Origin: Hyphomicrobiales bacterium
Lineage (GTDB): Bacteria; Pseudomonadota; Alphaproteobacteria; Rhizobiales; Rhizobiaceae
Direction: 5' to 3'
NCBI GenBank assembly: GCA_900472925.1
Contig: UCJU01000015.1
Location: 7,853-71,852 of the forward strand
DNA length: 64,000 nt
Shown: piece after piece, positions 19,601-28,800 of the stretch
Layout: each line of letters starts with the position of its first letter
How positions within the stretch are numbered: the first letter of the stretch is position 1
Notes under the pieces: model-generated
Database searches by the model: none
Seen by the model: only the letters and a program-made list of their open reading frames with translations
What the model was told of the DNA's origin: nothing
Translations under genes and position numbers: made by a program

Positions 19601-19705
19601 GGTCAGCAGCGTTTTGAAGCCAAGCCACCACGCAAGGAGAAGCCGCTTGATCCGGATTCACCTTTCGCCAAGCTCGCTGCTCTGAAGGACCAGCTGAAGA
19701 AGTAA
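16604..19705 (+). CDS. Suv3-like superfamily 2 RNA helicase with charged C-terminal tail
   Basis: A 1033-residue helicase related to mitochondrial SUPV3L1. The N-terminal motor has Walker A GPTNTGKT (about 17-24), DEVQ (about 100), GAATMRP, and the second RecA domain with ATDAIGMGLNLDVDHV and QIAGRAGRHL. A conserved middle domain follows. From about residue 820 the protein is low-complexity: an Ala/Glu/Asp-rich linker and then a tail rich in Arg, Asp, Asn and Gly, as in RNA-binding disordered regions. The TTG at 16604 has GGAT six bases upstream. The S4-domain gene starts three bases after its stop, suggesting a shared RNA-related role. Confidence 0.9.
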   Translation: MNSRPMILSGRGVTAVLGPTNTGKTHYAIERMVAYGSGVIGLPLRLLAREVYTRLVEKVGAPNVALITGEEKITPPKAPYSVCTVEAMPRETTAAFVAIDEVQLAGDLERGHIFTDRILHLRGREQTLLLGAATMRPILEKLLPGIVMVERPRLSQLFYAGQKKITRLPQRTAIVAFSADEVYAIAELVRRQRGGAAVVLGALSPRTRNAQVGLYQNGDVEYLVATDAIGMGLNLDVDHVAFAQDRKFDGYQFRNLNAGEMGQIAGRAGRHLRDGTFGVTGQVDPFDDELVHRVESHQFDSVKVLQWRTKNFDYSSITNLRASLDAAPTVQGLTRALPAIDQQALEHLARYPEIVDITTNAARVEKLWEACALPDFRRIAPAQHADLISSLYFDLVKRGAVNEDFMAEQVRRADRTDGEIDTLSARIAQIRTWTYVSNRPGWLADPTHWQEKTREIEDRLSDALHERLTKRFVDRRTSVLMRRLRENAMLEAEISVNGDVFVEGHHVGQLAGFRFTPVAGAEGPDAKAVQGAAQKALALEYEARAARLHASGNGDLALSSDGLVRWLGEPVARLTAGDNIMKPRVIMLADEQLSGNARDHAIARVERFVNHQIATVLKPLDDISRAEDLQGLAKGLAFQLVENLGVLFRRDVTEEVKTLDQDARASMRRYGIRFGAYHVFLPALLKPAPAELVTLLWALKNDGLGKPGYGDLIPVLAAGRTSVVTDASYERMFYKLAGFRFLGKRAVRIDILERLADLIRPLLQWKPGTQPRPEGAYDGRRFTTTTAMLSILGATLDDMEEILKGLGYRADQVSAEEAATFLGQTTDAAKTEASTDAAPAEETASHDGADAETSSDAAPAAEVNAADVKAQDAPVAATDEAAVTEATETAEPAADAAPAEVTEPKPVLLWRPGGRNDTQRSDNRRPGNRGQGERRAEGGEDRKAAPRDNAARHGAPRDGDRKRDGGRPDRNGNNNRNDRPDRGERKDRPDRNDRGGKPQGQQRFEAKPPRKEKPLDPDSPFAKLAALKDQLKK

Positions 19706-19708
19706 ACC

Positions 19709-20125
19709 ATGGGTGAGAAGCAGCAGCCACAGGATGCAGGCCGTCAGCGCCTCGACAAGTGGCTGTTCTTCGCCCGTATGGTCAAATCCCGCTCGCTTGC
19801 CCAGAGCTACATTCTCTCCGGCAATGTGCGGGTCAACGGCAATGCTGTTCGCCAGTCCAGTCATCTGGTAAAGCCGGGTGACAGACTGGAACTTTCCTTC
19901 GAACGGTCCAGCAAAATTCTGGTGGTTCTGGCGTCCGGCGAGCGACGTGGACCTTACGAGGAAGCCAGGCTTCTCTACGACGACCAGACCCCGCCGCCAG
20001 CACCGGGGGACCGCATGACGCCTCTGGAGCAGGCGATGCGTGAACCGGGCAGCGGGCGTCCCACCAAGAAAGAGCGCCGCGCGCTCGACCGATTTATATC
20101 CGATAGCGGCGAAGGCTTCGACTGA
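19709..20125 (+). CDS. S4-domain RNA-binding protein (Hsp15-like)
   Basis: A 138-residue protein with an S4 RNA-binding domain at about 12-75 (QRLDKWLFFARMVKSRSLAQ, SGNVRVNGNAVRQSSHLVKPGD) and a basic C-terminal extension. It resembles HslR/Hsp15, which in E. coli rescues stalled large ribosomal subunits. It begins three bases after the helicase gene and is surely co-transcribed. The acid-base tail (KKERRALDRFIS) is normal for rhizobial members. Confidence 0.88.
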   Translation: MGEKQQPQDAGRQRLDKWLFFARMVKSRSLAQSYILSGNVRVNGNAVRQSSHLVKPGDRLELSFERSSKILVVLASGERRGPYEEARLLYDDQTPPPAPGDRMTPLEQAMREPGSGRPTKKERRALDRFISDSGEGFD

Positions 20126-20331
20126 CGGTGCCCTGACGGGGGACTACCAATTGAAGGACAACCTATGGATTGGAATAATCCACTCATATAGGCTGGTTTT
20201 TCAGAAGGGTTTGTCCTTGCTATCTCTCGGCAAAGGCATTACCTCACTTGCAAAAATGCCGTTTCTGAATTCCGGGCGAAGGCGTCCATCGGATAGCTCA
20301 CCGACCCGGCCTGCATATTCTGGAGTCCATC

Positions 20332-20670
20332 ATGACGTATGTCGTGACTGATAATTGCATTCGCTGTAAATATACCGACTGTGTCGAAGTGTGCCCCGTC
20401 GACTGCTTCTACGAGGGTGAGAATTTTCTGGCAATCAACCCGGACGAATGCATCGACTGTGGTGTGTGCGAGCCCGAATGTCCCGCAGAGGCGATCAAGC
20501 CGGATACGGAGCCGGGCCTTGAAAAGTGGCTGACGTTGAATGCCGAATATGCGGCCATCTGGCCGAATATCACCGTCAAACGCGATCCTTTGCCTGAAGC
20601 CAAGGAAATGGACGGCGTCAGCCGCAAGCTCGATTTGTATTTTTCGGCTGAGCCCGGCAAGGGCGACTGA
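20332..20670 (+). CDS. fdxA: Seven-iron ferredoxin FdxA
   Basis: A 112-residue ferredoxin with one 3Fe-4S and one 4Fe-4S cluster. The cysteine pattern is complete: [17 protein letters not shown] in the first half and [16 protein letters not shown] in the second. The remaining 50 residues are the C-terminal extension typical of the Azotobacter FdI type. GGAG lies seven bases before ATG 20332. It is followed by a clear terminator. The 206 bases between it and the S4 gene hold its promoter, but no specific operator was recognised. Confidence 0.96.
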   Translation: MTYVVTDNCIRCKYTDCVEVCPVDCFYEGENFLAINPDECIDCGVCEPECPAEAIKPDTEPGLEKWLTLNAEYAAIWPNITVKRDPLPEAKEMDGVSRKLDLYFSAEPGKGD

Positions 20671-20695
20671 TCGATTATCGACTGCAAGATTTCCA

Positions 20696-20729
20696 AAGCC
20701 TCCCGGTTTGCGCCGTGGAGGCTTTTTTT
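20696..20729 (+). terminator. Rho-independent terminator of fdxA
   Basis: AAGCCTCC and GGAGGCTT form the stem around a 13-base loop, followed by seven Ts. It lies 26 bases after fdxA and just beyond the end of the opposing holA gene. Confidence 0.92.
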
Positions 20730-20735
20730 GTTGGC

Positions 20736-21773
20736 CTAGCTGCCACGCCCGGATTGCAGCGTGGTGGAGAGCAAGGTTAGCAAGGCCACGCTTTCCTCCA
20801 GGCTTTGCCGCTGGCGGCTTTGGAGGATGGCTGACTGTAACCGGTTCATCTCACGGGCAATCGCCGCTGGCTGCCATGTCCGCAACGCTCTTTCGATAAC
20901 GGGTTTGCGGCGGAAGTGGACGCCACGCCCCAGCGTCAGCATGACCTGACCGGCCTGAAGTTTCTTGTCGTCCATCTCGGCCCGCATCTGGTCCAGCAAC
21001 TGAAACTGTCGCAGGCAGCCTTGCAGCACCAGAAAGATCGGCGTCTTGGAGGCGATGATTTTCTGGGTCGCGTGGAAAAAGGCGTTGCGGTCACCCTTGA
21101 GGATCGCATCCACGGCGTCGTCGGCGGACACGGCGCTGGCATCGCCGATGATCGCCATGACGTCATCTTCTTCGATGACATCGCGACCCCGGCAATAGAG
21201 CGCCAGCTTGCGCACCTCGTTGCGAGAGGCAATGCGATCCCCGCCCAGCGATTCCGTCAGCCTCTGACGAGCGGCGGGGGCAATGCGCAGATGTTCGGTC
21301 GAAAGCTCCTGATCGATCAGCGCGTTCAAGGCGCGGGCGTCGTCGGCGTAGCAGGGAATGGCGGCAATTGCGCGCGATGGCTCCGCGATCTTGCGAAGGC
21401 CGGTGCCTTTCTTGAGATCACCCGCCTCGATGATGAGGAAGCTCGATTCCGGTGGCGTTTCCGACAAAATCTGGAGGGCATCCACCAGCGCCTTTTCATT
21501 GGCGGCGCCCTTGACCCAGACCAGCTTTTCGCCGCCGAACAGCCCGATGGCGTTGACCTCATCCAGAAGGCGGCCCGGATCACCTTGCAAATCGGCAGCC
21601 GTTATCTTGAGCGAGGCAAAAGCATCGTTGGGATCGATCCCGGTTCTGGCAGCGATGAGGGAGGCGCGTTCGGAGACAAGGCCGCGGTCAGGTCCATAGA
21701 GGACAAAAACACGAAAACGCTCCGCCGGTTTTTCAGCGAAGCGTTCGAATTCATGGGACTTTATTTCCGTCAT
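20736..21773 (-). CDS. holA: DNA polymerase III delta subunit
   Basis: A 345-residue clamp-loader subunit that opens the beta sliding clamp. It shows the delta pattern: RVFVLYGPDRGLVSERASLI, LFGGEKLVWVKGA, SSFLIIEAGDLKKGTGLRK, the arginine/acidic helix ALNALIDQEL, and a C-terminal helical domain. I chose ATG 21773 (MTEIKSHEFERFAEKP). It begins ten bases after lptE, the last of a leuS-lptE-holA operon whose order is common in alphaproteobacteria. Confidence 0.93.
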   Translation of the reverse strand: MTEIKSHEFERFAEKPAERFRVFVLYGPDRGLVSERASLIAARTGIDPNDAFASLKITAADLQGDPGRLLDEVNAIGLFGGEKLVWVKGAANEKALVDALQILSETPPESSFLIIEAGDLKKGTGLRKIAEPSRAIAAIPCYADDARALNALIDQELSTEHLRIAPAARQRLTESLGGDRIASRNEVRKLALYCRGRDVIEEDDVMAIIGDASAVSADDAVDAILKGDRNAFFHATQKIIASKTPIFLVLQGCLRQFQLLDQMRAEMDDKKLQAGQVMLTLGRGVHFRRKPVIERALRTWQPAAIAREMNRLQSAILQSRQRQSLEESVALLTLLSTTLQSGRGS

Positions 21774-21783
21774 CAGCCGGTTC

Positions 21784-22332
21784 TTAGCGGCCGAGTGTGG
21801 CGGCGATATCCGTACCGATGATTTCCGCCAACTCCCGTGCCGCACGATTTTCGCCATCCCTGATGGCGCGGATCTTGGCGAATTCCTGCTGTGGCAGGTC
21901 GAGCATGGAGGTGACCGTGCGCGTTGCCGCGCGCAGGACCTGTCCATCGGAAATACGGGTGATTACATATTTTCCGGTCATGCTGACGCGACCGGGGTAA
22001 GGGCCATTATAGTTGTTCTTGCTGAGAGACAGGCTGGTGTCGTCGGTGACTTCGGTGGATGTCGCACTGGATGTCACTGTCAACTTGACGTCGTAGTCCT
22101 TGGTTTTCGGCGCGCCTGCACCGCCATATGCAAGGAAAACGAGATGGTTGCGGACTTCTTGCGTCACCCGGTCTCCAGCTGACGTGAAGTTCACGGTTTC
22201 GAACTTCGCGCGTGTCCCGGACGCCTCGCCGTAAAGCGGACGGACCTGACATCCTGCAAGAATGCCAGTGCATAGAACGACGGAGATTGCGGCTGCTATG
22301 CGGCCCCATTTGGAATAGGCATCAGACAACAA
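21784..22332 (-). CDS. lptE: LPS-assembly lipoprotein LptE
   Basis: A 182-residue outer-membrane lipoprotein that plugs LptD and helps insert lipopolysaccharide. An N-terminal hydrophobic segment ends in a lipobox (GILAGC, Cys at about 28) followed by QVRPLYG, typical of rhizobial LptE. The remainder is the alternating strand/helix domain with [19 protein letters not shown]. The start is TTG at 22332, which overlaps the leuS stop; AGGA stands nine bases upstream inside leuS, so translation is probably coupled. No in-frame ATG is available near the start. Confidence 0.88.
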   Translation of the reverse strand: MLSDAYSKWGRIAAAISVVLCTGILAGCQVRPLYGEASGTRAKFETVNFTSAGDRVTQEVRNHLVFLAYGGAGAPKTKDYDVKLTVTSSATSTEVTDDTSLSLSKNNYNGPYPGRVSMTGKYVITRISDGQVLRAATRTVTSMLDLPQQEFAKIRAIRDGENRAARELAEIIGTDIAATLGR

Positions 22333-24952
22333 TGTTCACAATCCTTTGTGGTACCACAATGATTTTTTTCGGCTCCGCTCCGGCCAGCGCCGCTTTCACG
22401 GCATCCAGTTCCAGCACCGCCGTCTTGACGGCATCTTGATCCGCATCGCGCGCGATTGTCAATTCGCCACGCTTCTTGCCATTGATCTGAACCGGCATGA
22501 CGACGTCATTCTCTTCGATCAATGCAGGCACGAAGACAGGCCACGCGCTTTGCGCAACGAGACCACCATTCCCCAGCGCCGTCCAGCATTCCTCGGCCAG
22601 ATGCGGTGTCATCGGTGCGATCAGGCGGATGAGGATTTCGGCGGCATCACGGGCAGCAGCCTTGACCTCGTCCGGCTTGCCGCCATTGGCGATATCCGCA
22701 AACGGACCGGCCAGCGTATTGACGAGTTCATAGATGCGAGCAATCGCCTTGTTGAAGGCCAGCTTGTCCAGATCGTCCTGAACGGCCTTCAGTGTCTTGT
22801 GGGCAGCCTTGGAGACAACCAGCCCTTCGCCCCCAGTGGCCGGAGACGGCTTGACGGACTTCAACTCTTCCGCGGCTTCACCGATGATGCGCCAAACGCG
22901 TTGCACGAAGCGGTGCGCGCCCTCGACGCCAGCTTCCGACCAGATCACATCGCGATCCGGCGGGCTGTCCGACAGAACGAAGAAGCGGGCGGTATCGGCA
23001 CCGTAGGAAGCGATAATGTCATCCGGGTCGACAACGTTCTTCTTCGACTTCGACATCTTTTCGATGGAGCCGATCTGCACTTCCTCGCCGTCCGACAGCA
23101 GGAAGGCGCGGCGTGTACCATCGACTTCCTCGATACGAATATCGGCGGGCACGACCCATTGGCCGTTCTGGCCTTCGCCAAGACGGTAGGTTTCGTGCAC
23201 GACCATGCCTTGTGTGAACAGGCCCTTGAAGGGCTCCTTCACATCCACATGGCCGGTGGCCTTCATCGCGCGGGTGAAGAAGCGAGAGTAGAGGAGGTGC
23301 AGGATCGCGTGTTCGATGCCGCCGATATATTGATCGACCGGCAACCAGTGGCTTGCGACCTTCGGGTCCGTCGGCTTGTCTTCCCAAGGTGCCGTGAAGC
23401 GGGTGAAGTACCAGCTCGAATCCACGAACGTATCCATCGTGTCGGTTTCGCGGCGCGCAGCGTGGCCGCATTGCGGGCACGAGACATGACGCCATGTGGG
23501 GTGGCGATCCAGCGGATTGCCCGGCACATCAAAGGTGACATCATCAGGCAGCTTGACCGGCAGGTCCTTCTTGGGAACCGGCACCACGCCGCAGACTTCG
23601 CAGTGGATGACCGGGATCGGGCAACCCCAATAACGCTGGCGGGAAATGCCCCAGTCACGCAGACGGAAGTTGACCTTGCGCTCGGCCTGTGGCGCTTCGC
23701 CAAGTGTCTGTGCCGACAGTTTTGACACGACGGCCTCGAAAGCGTCCGTTGTCGTCATGCCGTTGAGGAACTGCGAGTTGATCATCACGCCATCATCGAC
23801 AAAGGCGGTGTCGCCGATCGAGAAGGTCTCGGCATTTTCGCCTTCCGGCATGACGACGGCTACCACCGGCAGATCATATTTGCGGGCGAAATCCAGATCG
23901 CGCTGATCGCCGGACGGGCACCCGAAGATGGCGCCCGTGCCGTAGTCCATCAGCACGAAATTGGCGATATACACCGGCAGTTCCCAGGAGGGATCCAGCG
24001 GGTGCACGACTTTGACGCCCGTGTTCAGGCCACGTTTTTCCGCTGTTTCCAGAGCAGCCAGAGACGTGCCCTGACGGCGGCATTCGTCGCAGAATTGCGC
24101 GATGTCTGCGTTGGATTCGGACAGTGTCTTGGCCAATGGATGATCAGCGGCGATGGCGAGGAACGATGCGCCGAACAGCGTATCGGGCCGTGTCGTGTAG
24201 ACGGTAATGTCGTCAAAGCCCGCAGGAGCCGTCGAGGCGACCGTCTGCCAGCGCAGCGACAGGCCTTCGGATTTGCCGATCCAGTTCTTCTGCATCAGGC
24301 GGACTTTTTCCGGCCATTGGTCAAGCTGATCCAGTTCGTCCAGCAAATCCTGGCTGAAGTCGGTGATGCGGAAGAACCATTGCGTCAGTTCGCGCTGCTC
24401 GACCAGGGCACCGGAGCGCCAGCCGCGCCCATCGATGACCTGTTCGTTGGCAAGAACCGTGTGATCGACCGGGTCCCAGTTGACCTTGGACTGCTTGCGA
24501 TAGACCAGACCCTTTTCCATGAAGTCGATGAACAGGGCCTGCTGCTGGCTGTAATATTCCACGTCGCAGGTGGCAAATTCACGGGTCCAGTCCAGAGACA
24601 GACCCATGGACTTCAACTGGCCGCGCATACTGGCGATGTTCTGGTAGGTCCAGTCCTTGGGGTGGACGTTGTTCTGCATGGCGGCATTTTCCGCAGGCAT
24701 GCCGAAGGCGTCCCAGCCCATGGGGTGCAGGACGTTGAAACCGCGCGCGCGCTTGTAGCGCGCAACAACGTCACCCATCGCATAGTTGCGCACGTGGCCC
24801 ATGTGAATGCGGCCGGAAGGATATGGAAACATCTCAAGAACGTAATATTTCTCGCGGGCATCGCTGTTGTCGGTCACGAAGACATTGTCTTCGTTCCATT
24901 TTTGCTGCCAGCGCGGCTCGGCGTCGCGAGGATTATAACGTTCGATGGCCAT
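22322..24952 (-). CDS. leuS: Leucyl-tRNA synthetase
   Basis: An 876-residue class I synthetase charging tRNA-Leu. The HIGH-type motif is in [15 protein letters not shown] (about 42-52), the CP1 editing domain spans roughly 220-420 ([20 protein letters not shown]), a zinc-type Cys cluster is seen in [10 protein letters not shown] and CPQCGHAA, and KMSKSKKN is near residue 630. The C-terminal anticodon and tRNA-binding parts are complete, so the gene is intact. It heads the leuS-lptE-holA operon. Confidence 0.98.
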   Translation of the reverse strand: MAIERYNPRDAEPRWQQKWNEDNVFVTDNSDAREKYYVLEMFPYPSGRIHMGHVRNYAMGDVVARYKRARGFNVLHPMGWDAFGMPAENAAMQNNVHPKDWTYQNIASMRGQLKSMGLSLDWTREFATCDVEYYSQQQALFIDFMEKGLVYRKQSKVNWDPVDHTVLANEQVIDGRGWRSGALVEQRELTQWFFRITDFSQDLLDELDQLDQWPEKVRLMQKNWIGKSEGLSLRWQTVASTAPAGFDDITVYTTRPDTLFGASFLAIAADHPLAKTLSESNADIAQFCDECRRQGTSLAALETAEKRGLNTGVKVVHPLDPSWELPVYIANFVLMDYGTGAIFGCPSGDQRDLDFARKYDLPVVAVVMPEGENAETFSIGDTAFVDDGVMINSQFLNGMTTTDAFEAVVSKLSAQTLGEAPQAERKVNFRLRDWGISRQRYWGCPIPVIHCEVCGVVPVPKKDLPVKLPDDVTFDVPGNPLDRHPTWRHVSCPQCGHAARRETDTMDTFVDSSWYFTRFTAPWEDKPTDPKVASHWLPVDQYIGGIEHAILHLLYSRFFTRAMKATGHVDVKEPFKGLFTQGMVVHETYRLGEGQNGQWVVPADIRIEEVDGTRRAFLLSDGEEVQIGSIEKMSKSKKNVVDPDDIIASYGADTARFFVLSDSPPDRDVIWSEAGVEGAHRFVQRVWRIIGEAAEELKSVKPSPATGGEGLVVSKAAHKTLKAVQDDLDKLAFNKAIARIYELVNTLAGPFADIANGGKPDEVKAAARDAAEILIRLIAPMTPHLAEECWTALGNGGLVAQSAWPVFVPALIEENDVVMPVQINGKKRGELTIARDADQDAVKTAVLELDAVKAALAGAEPKKIIVVPQRIVNIVV

Positions 24953-25147
24953 ACTTCTGAAATCCGGGTATCAAGGGGAAAATTCGCGCTGACCTTCACC
25001 ACGAAACGGCGTATGCGTCAAGTTTGGCGGGGGCTGCTGCGGGTGCAATCTTGGGTGACAGCGTTCAAATGGTGACAATGACGCTTGGCATCAAGCCCAA
25101 CGGCGGCTACTGAACCTCTCTCCTCGAGTTTAAATGAAGGTCTGATT

Positions 25148-25807
25148 ATGGAAATCGAAGCGCGCCTTTTGGACGTTACGCAGCGGATTGAAGCGGTTGC
25201 GGAAAAAGCAGGGCGGAAAGCCGGTAGCGTCAGTCTCGTTGCGGTGTCCAAGACATTCGAGGGAGATGCGATCCAGCCGGTGATCGACTGCGGGCAGCGG
25301 ATTTTCGGTGAAAACCGCGTTCAGGAAGCGCAGGGCAAGTGGCCCGCTCTGAAGGAAAAGACCGCCGGTATCGAGCTACATCTGATCGGGCCGCTGCAAT
25401 CCAACAAGGCTGCCGATGCGGTTGCGCTTTTTGACGTGATCGAAACCGTCGACCGCGAAAAGATCGCCAGGGCGCTTGCAGATGAAGTCACAAAGCAGGG
25501 CCGGACGTTGCGCTTCTACGTTCAGGTCAATACGGGGCTGGAGCCGCAAAAGGCGGGCATTGATCCGCGTGAAACGGTTGCCTTCGTTGCGATGTGCCGG
25601 GATGAGTTGAAGCTTCCTGTCGAAGGCCTGATGTGTATTCCGCCAGCGGACGAAAACCCCGGTCCGCATTTTGCGCTTCTGGCAAAGCTTAGCCGAGAAT
25701 GCGGGCTGGAAAAACTATCAATGGGTATGTCCGGCGATTTCGAAACCGCAATTGAGTTCGGCGCAACCAGCGTGCGGGTCGGATCGGCGATTTTCGGCAC
25801 GCGCTAA
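25148..25807 (+). CDS. YggS-family PLP-binding protein
   Basis: A 219-residue member of the YggS/PROSC family, which binds pyridoxal phosphate and buffers its supply; no catalysis is proven for most members. The PLP lysine is in VSLVAVSKTF (about residue 37), and the barrel motifs FGENRVQEAQGKW, HLIGPLQSNKA and LSMGMSGDFETAIEFGAT are all present. ATG 25148 has GAAGG eight bases upstream. It is transcribed away from leuS and ends at a strong terminator. Confidence 0.93.
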   Translation: MEIEARLLDVTQRIEAVAEKAGRKAGSVSLVAVSKTFEGDAIQPVIDCGQRIFGENRVQEAQGKWPALKEKTAGIELHLIGPLQSNKAADAVALFDVIETVDREKIARALADEVTKQGRTLRFYVQVNTGLEPQKAGIDPRETVAFVAMCRDELKLPVEGLMCIPPADENPGPHFALLAKLSRECGLEKLSMGMSGDFETAIEFGATSVRVGSAIFGTR

Positions 25808-25826
25808 ACGCGCTCAGACGGGAATG

Positions 25827-25863
25827 AAAAAAGCCACGGCACCGTTTGTTGCCGTGGCTTTTT
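25827..25863. terminator. Bidirectional terminator between yggS-type gene and ndvB
   Basis: AAGCCACGGCA and TGCCGTGGCTT form an 11-base stem with an A tract on the left and a T tract on the right, so it can stop transcription on both strands. It separates two convergent genes. Confidence 0.92.
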
Positions 25864-25894
25864 GTCGGGAGGTTGGGGCAAAGGCCCCAACCTC

Positions 25895-28800
25895 TTAATC
25901 GAACGGGATGGCCCTGTCCTGACCCGTCACCGGCTTGCCATCGATGGATACTTCGATGTCCGGCGAACCGGCGGTGCGTTTGACGGAGACCTCACGGACC
26001 TTGCCTTCGAGCGTGATCTTGGCGGAGAAGGTATCCCAAGCTTGCGGCAAGGACGGTGCGATGTGCAGCGTGCCGTTGACGCGGGTGATGCCGAGAATGC
26101 CTTCGACGGCGGCGCGGTAGAGCCAACCGGCAGAGCCGGTGTACCAGCTCCAGCCACCACGACCGGCATAGGCACCTTCACCATAGACGTCAGCCGTGAC
26201 CACATAGGGTTCGACACGGTAGGTTTCCGAAGACGCGCGGTCGAGCGCGTGGTTGACGGGGTTGAGCATCGAGAAGCATTTCCATGCATCCTCGTTGCGG
26301 CCGAGCTTGGCCAGCGCCAGAACGACCCAGGTGGCAGCATGTGTGTATTGGCCGCCATTTTCACGCACGCCCGGTGGATAGCCCTTGATGTAACCGGGAT
26401 CCTGCGGAGAGCGCTTGAAGGGCGGCGTGAAGAGACGGATGATGCCCGTTTCCTCATCCACGAGTTCCTTCATCACGGCGTCCATGGCCTGGCCTGACCG
26501 CTGCTCCTCGCCTTCACCCGACAGAACGCTCCAGCTCTGGCCGAGCGAATCGATACGGCATTCTTCGCTGGTGATGGAGCCGAGAGGGGTGCCATCATCG
26601 AAGTAACCGCGACGGTAATACTCGCCGTCCCAGCCTGCGGTTTCGAGCGCAGCCCGCAGCTTGTCGCGATGCGTCTTCCACCGTTCGACACGGTCCAGAT
26701 CGCGGCGCTCTTCGGCAATCTCGATGAAATCGCGAAGGGTGCCTGACAGGAACCAGCCGAGCCAGACACTGGTGCCCTTGCCAGCGACACCCACGCGGTT
26801 CATGCCGTCGTTCCAGTCGCCGCCGAGGATGAGCGGCAAGCCGTTTTCTCCGGTGCGATGAATGGCCAGATCGAGTGCCAGCGCCGCGTGTTCATAGAGG
26901 TTGACGGCGGTGTCGGACGTTTCAGGCTGGAAGAAGGCGTCGTGCTGGCCGGGCGTCAAGGCAGGGCCTTTGAGGAACGGAATGCTTTCTTCAAGAATCG
27001 CCTTGTCGCCGGTGGCGACGATGTACTGGTGGGTCGCATAGGCCAGCCAGACGACGTCATCGGAAATCGTCGTGCGGACACCGGCACCCGTCAAGGGCAG
27101 CCACCAGTGTTGAACGTCACCTTCGGGGAACTGTCGACCGGCTGCGCGCAGGATCTGCTCTCTGGCAAGTTCCGGCTGATAGAGCAGGAATGCCAACGTA
27201 TCCTGCAACTGGTCACGGAAGCCGAAGGCACCACTGGACTGGTAGAAGGCCGTGCGTGCCATGATGCGGCAGGCCAGTGCCTGATAGGGCAGCCAGCTGT
27301 TGACCATGTGGTTGAAGCCGGCGTCCGGCGTCGACACCTGCAGCTGGCCGGTAAAGCCGCTCCAGAATGTCCTGTTGGCGTCCAGCACCGCGTTAAAGTC
27401 GGACTGGCGAATATCCTTCACCAGTGCGCGTGCGTCTTCTGCGGTATCGGCATCACCGACAAAGAACAGCAGCTGACGTTCTTCACCCGGCTTGAGGTGA
27501 ATTTCCTGCATGACGGCGGCGCACGGCGCACCGTCCAGCTCCACGCTGCCGGAAAGCGCAGCTCCAGACAGCACGGCTTGCGGAGCATGGATGGAACCAT
27601 AGCGACCGATGAACTCGCGCTTGCTGGTGGTGAAGCTGCCAGCGGGACCTTCCAGAGCGATGAAGGCGGTGCGGGCATGGTAATCGATGCTGTAAGGGTT
27701 GGACGCAAACAGCGCGCCGCTTTCCTCATCGTGAGAGCTGAGAATGAACGGCGCGGATTTCTGGGTGTTGTTGCCCAGCACCCATTCGACATAGCCATAG
27801 GTCTTCAGACGGCGGTTTTTTGAGCCGACGTTGCGAACCGTGAGGCGCGAAAGCTTGACCGGCTTTTCACGATCCACGGTCTGCGTGACCTCGATATCGA
27901 GACCATCCTCAATGCTTCTGAACACGGAGTAGCCAAGGCCATGGCGGGTTTCGAAAACCGCTTCCGGGTTGCGTGACAGTGCAGCGAATGGCGAATGGAT
28001 CTTGCCGCTATCGACGTCCGCGACATAGATCGCCTCGCCCGGACGGTTGACGACGGGGTCGTTGCTCCACGGGGTCAGCTGATAGTCACGCGAGTTGCGG
28101 CTCCATGTGAAGGCTGCACCTTCGGCAGAAACGTGGAAGCCGAAGTTCTCGTTGGAGATGACGTTGATCCATGGATGCGGGGTCGACTGCCCCCCGTGCA
28201 GGCGCACGACATATTCATCACCGCTTTTCGAGAAGCCGCCAAAGCCGTTCCAGAAATCGAGATCATCGACATTTTCGACCGGTTCCGCCTGCGGGAAAGC
28301 AGGCGCGGGCAGACGGGCCTGCGCGGTATCGCTGCCATCTGGCCCGCGATGGGCTGCAAACAGGGACACGGCGCGGTTGACCTGATCCACGATCTTGCCG
28401 TTGCGAACGTGAAGAACGACACGCGACGCAGCCAGCAGGGCCGACCATGTTTCCTCATCGACCAAATCGCGACGAACGGAGAAGACGTGCTGTCTGCCGC
28501 CATCTGCCGGGTTTATGCGACGCTGGGCTTCGGAGATGAAGTCCAGAGCGTGCTGCATATCCTGCGCGTAGGAGGCAGCCCGTTCGTTGACGATGACGAG
28601 ATCGAAGATCACGCCGCGCGCGCGCAGATATTCATGGGCGCTGAGCGCTTCGCGGGCGATATCCATGTCCATGTCATCATTGATGCGCAGGCTGAAGATC
28701 GGGAAATCACCGGAGATGGCAAGCGGCCAGAGACTGCGTTGCGACGCGAGACCGGTTTTCAGCGTATCGGCGTCGGCGCGCAGATGCATGTCGGGATAGA

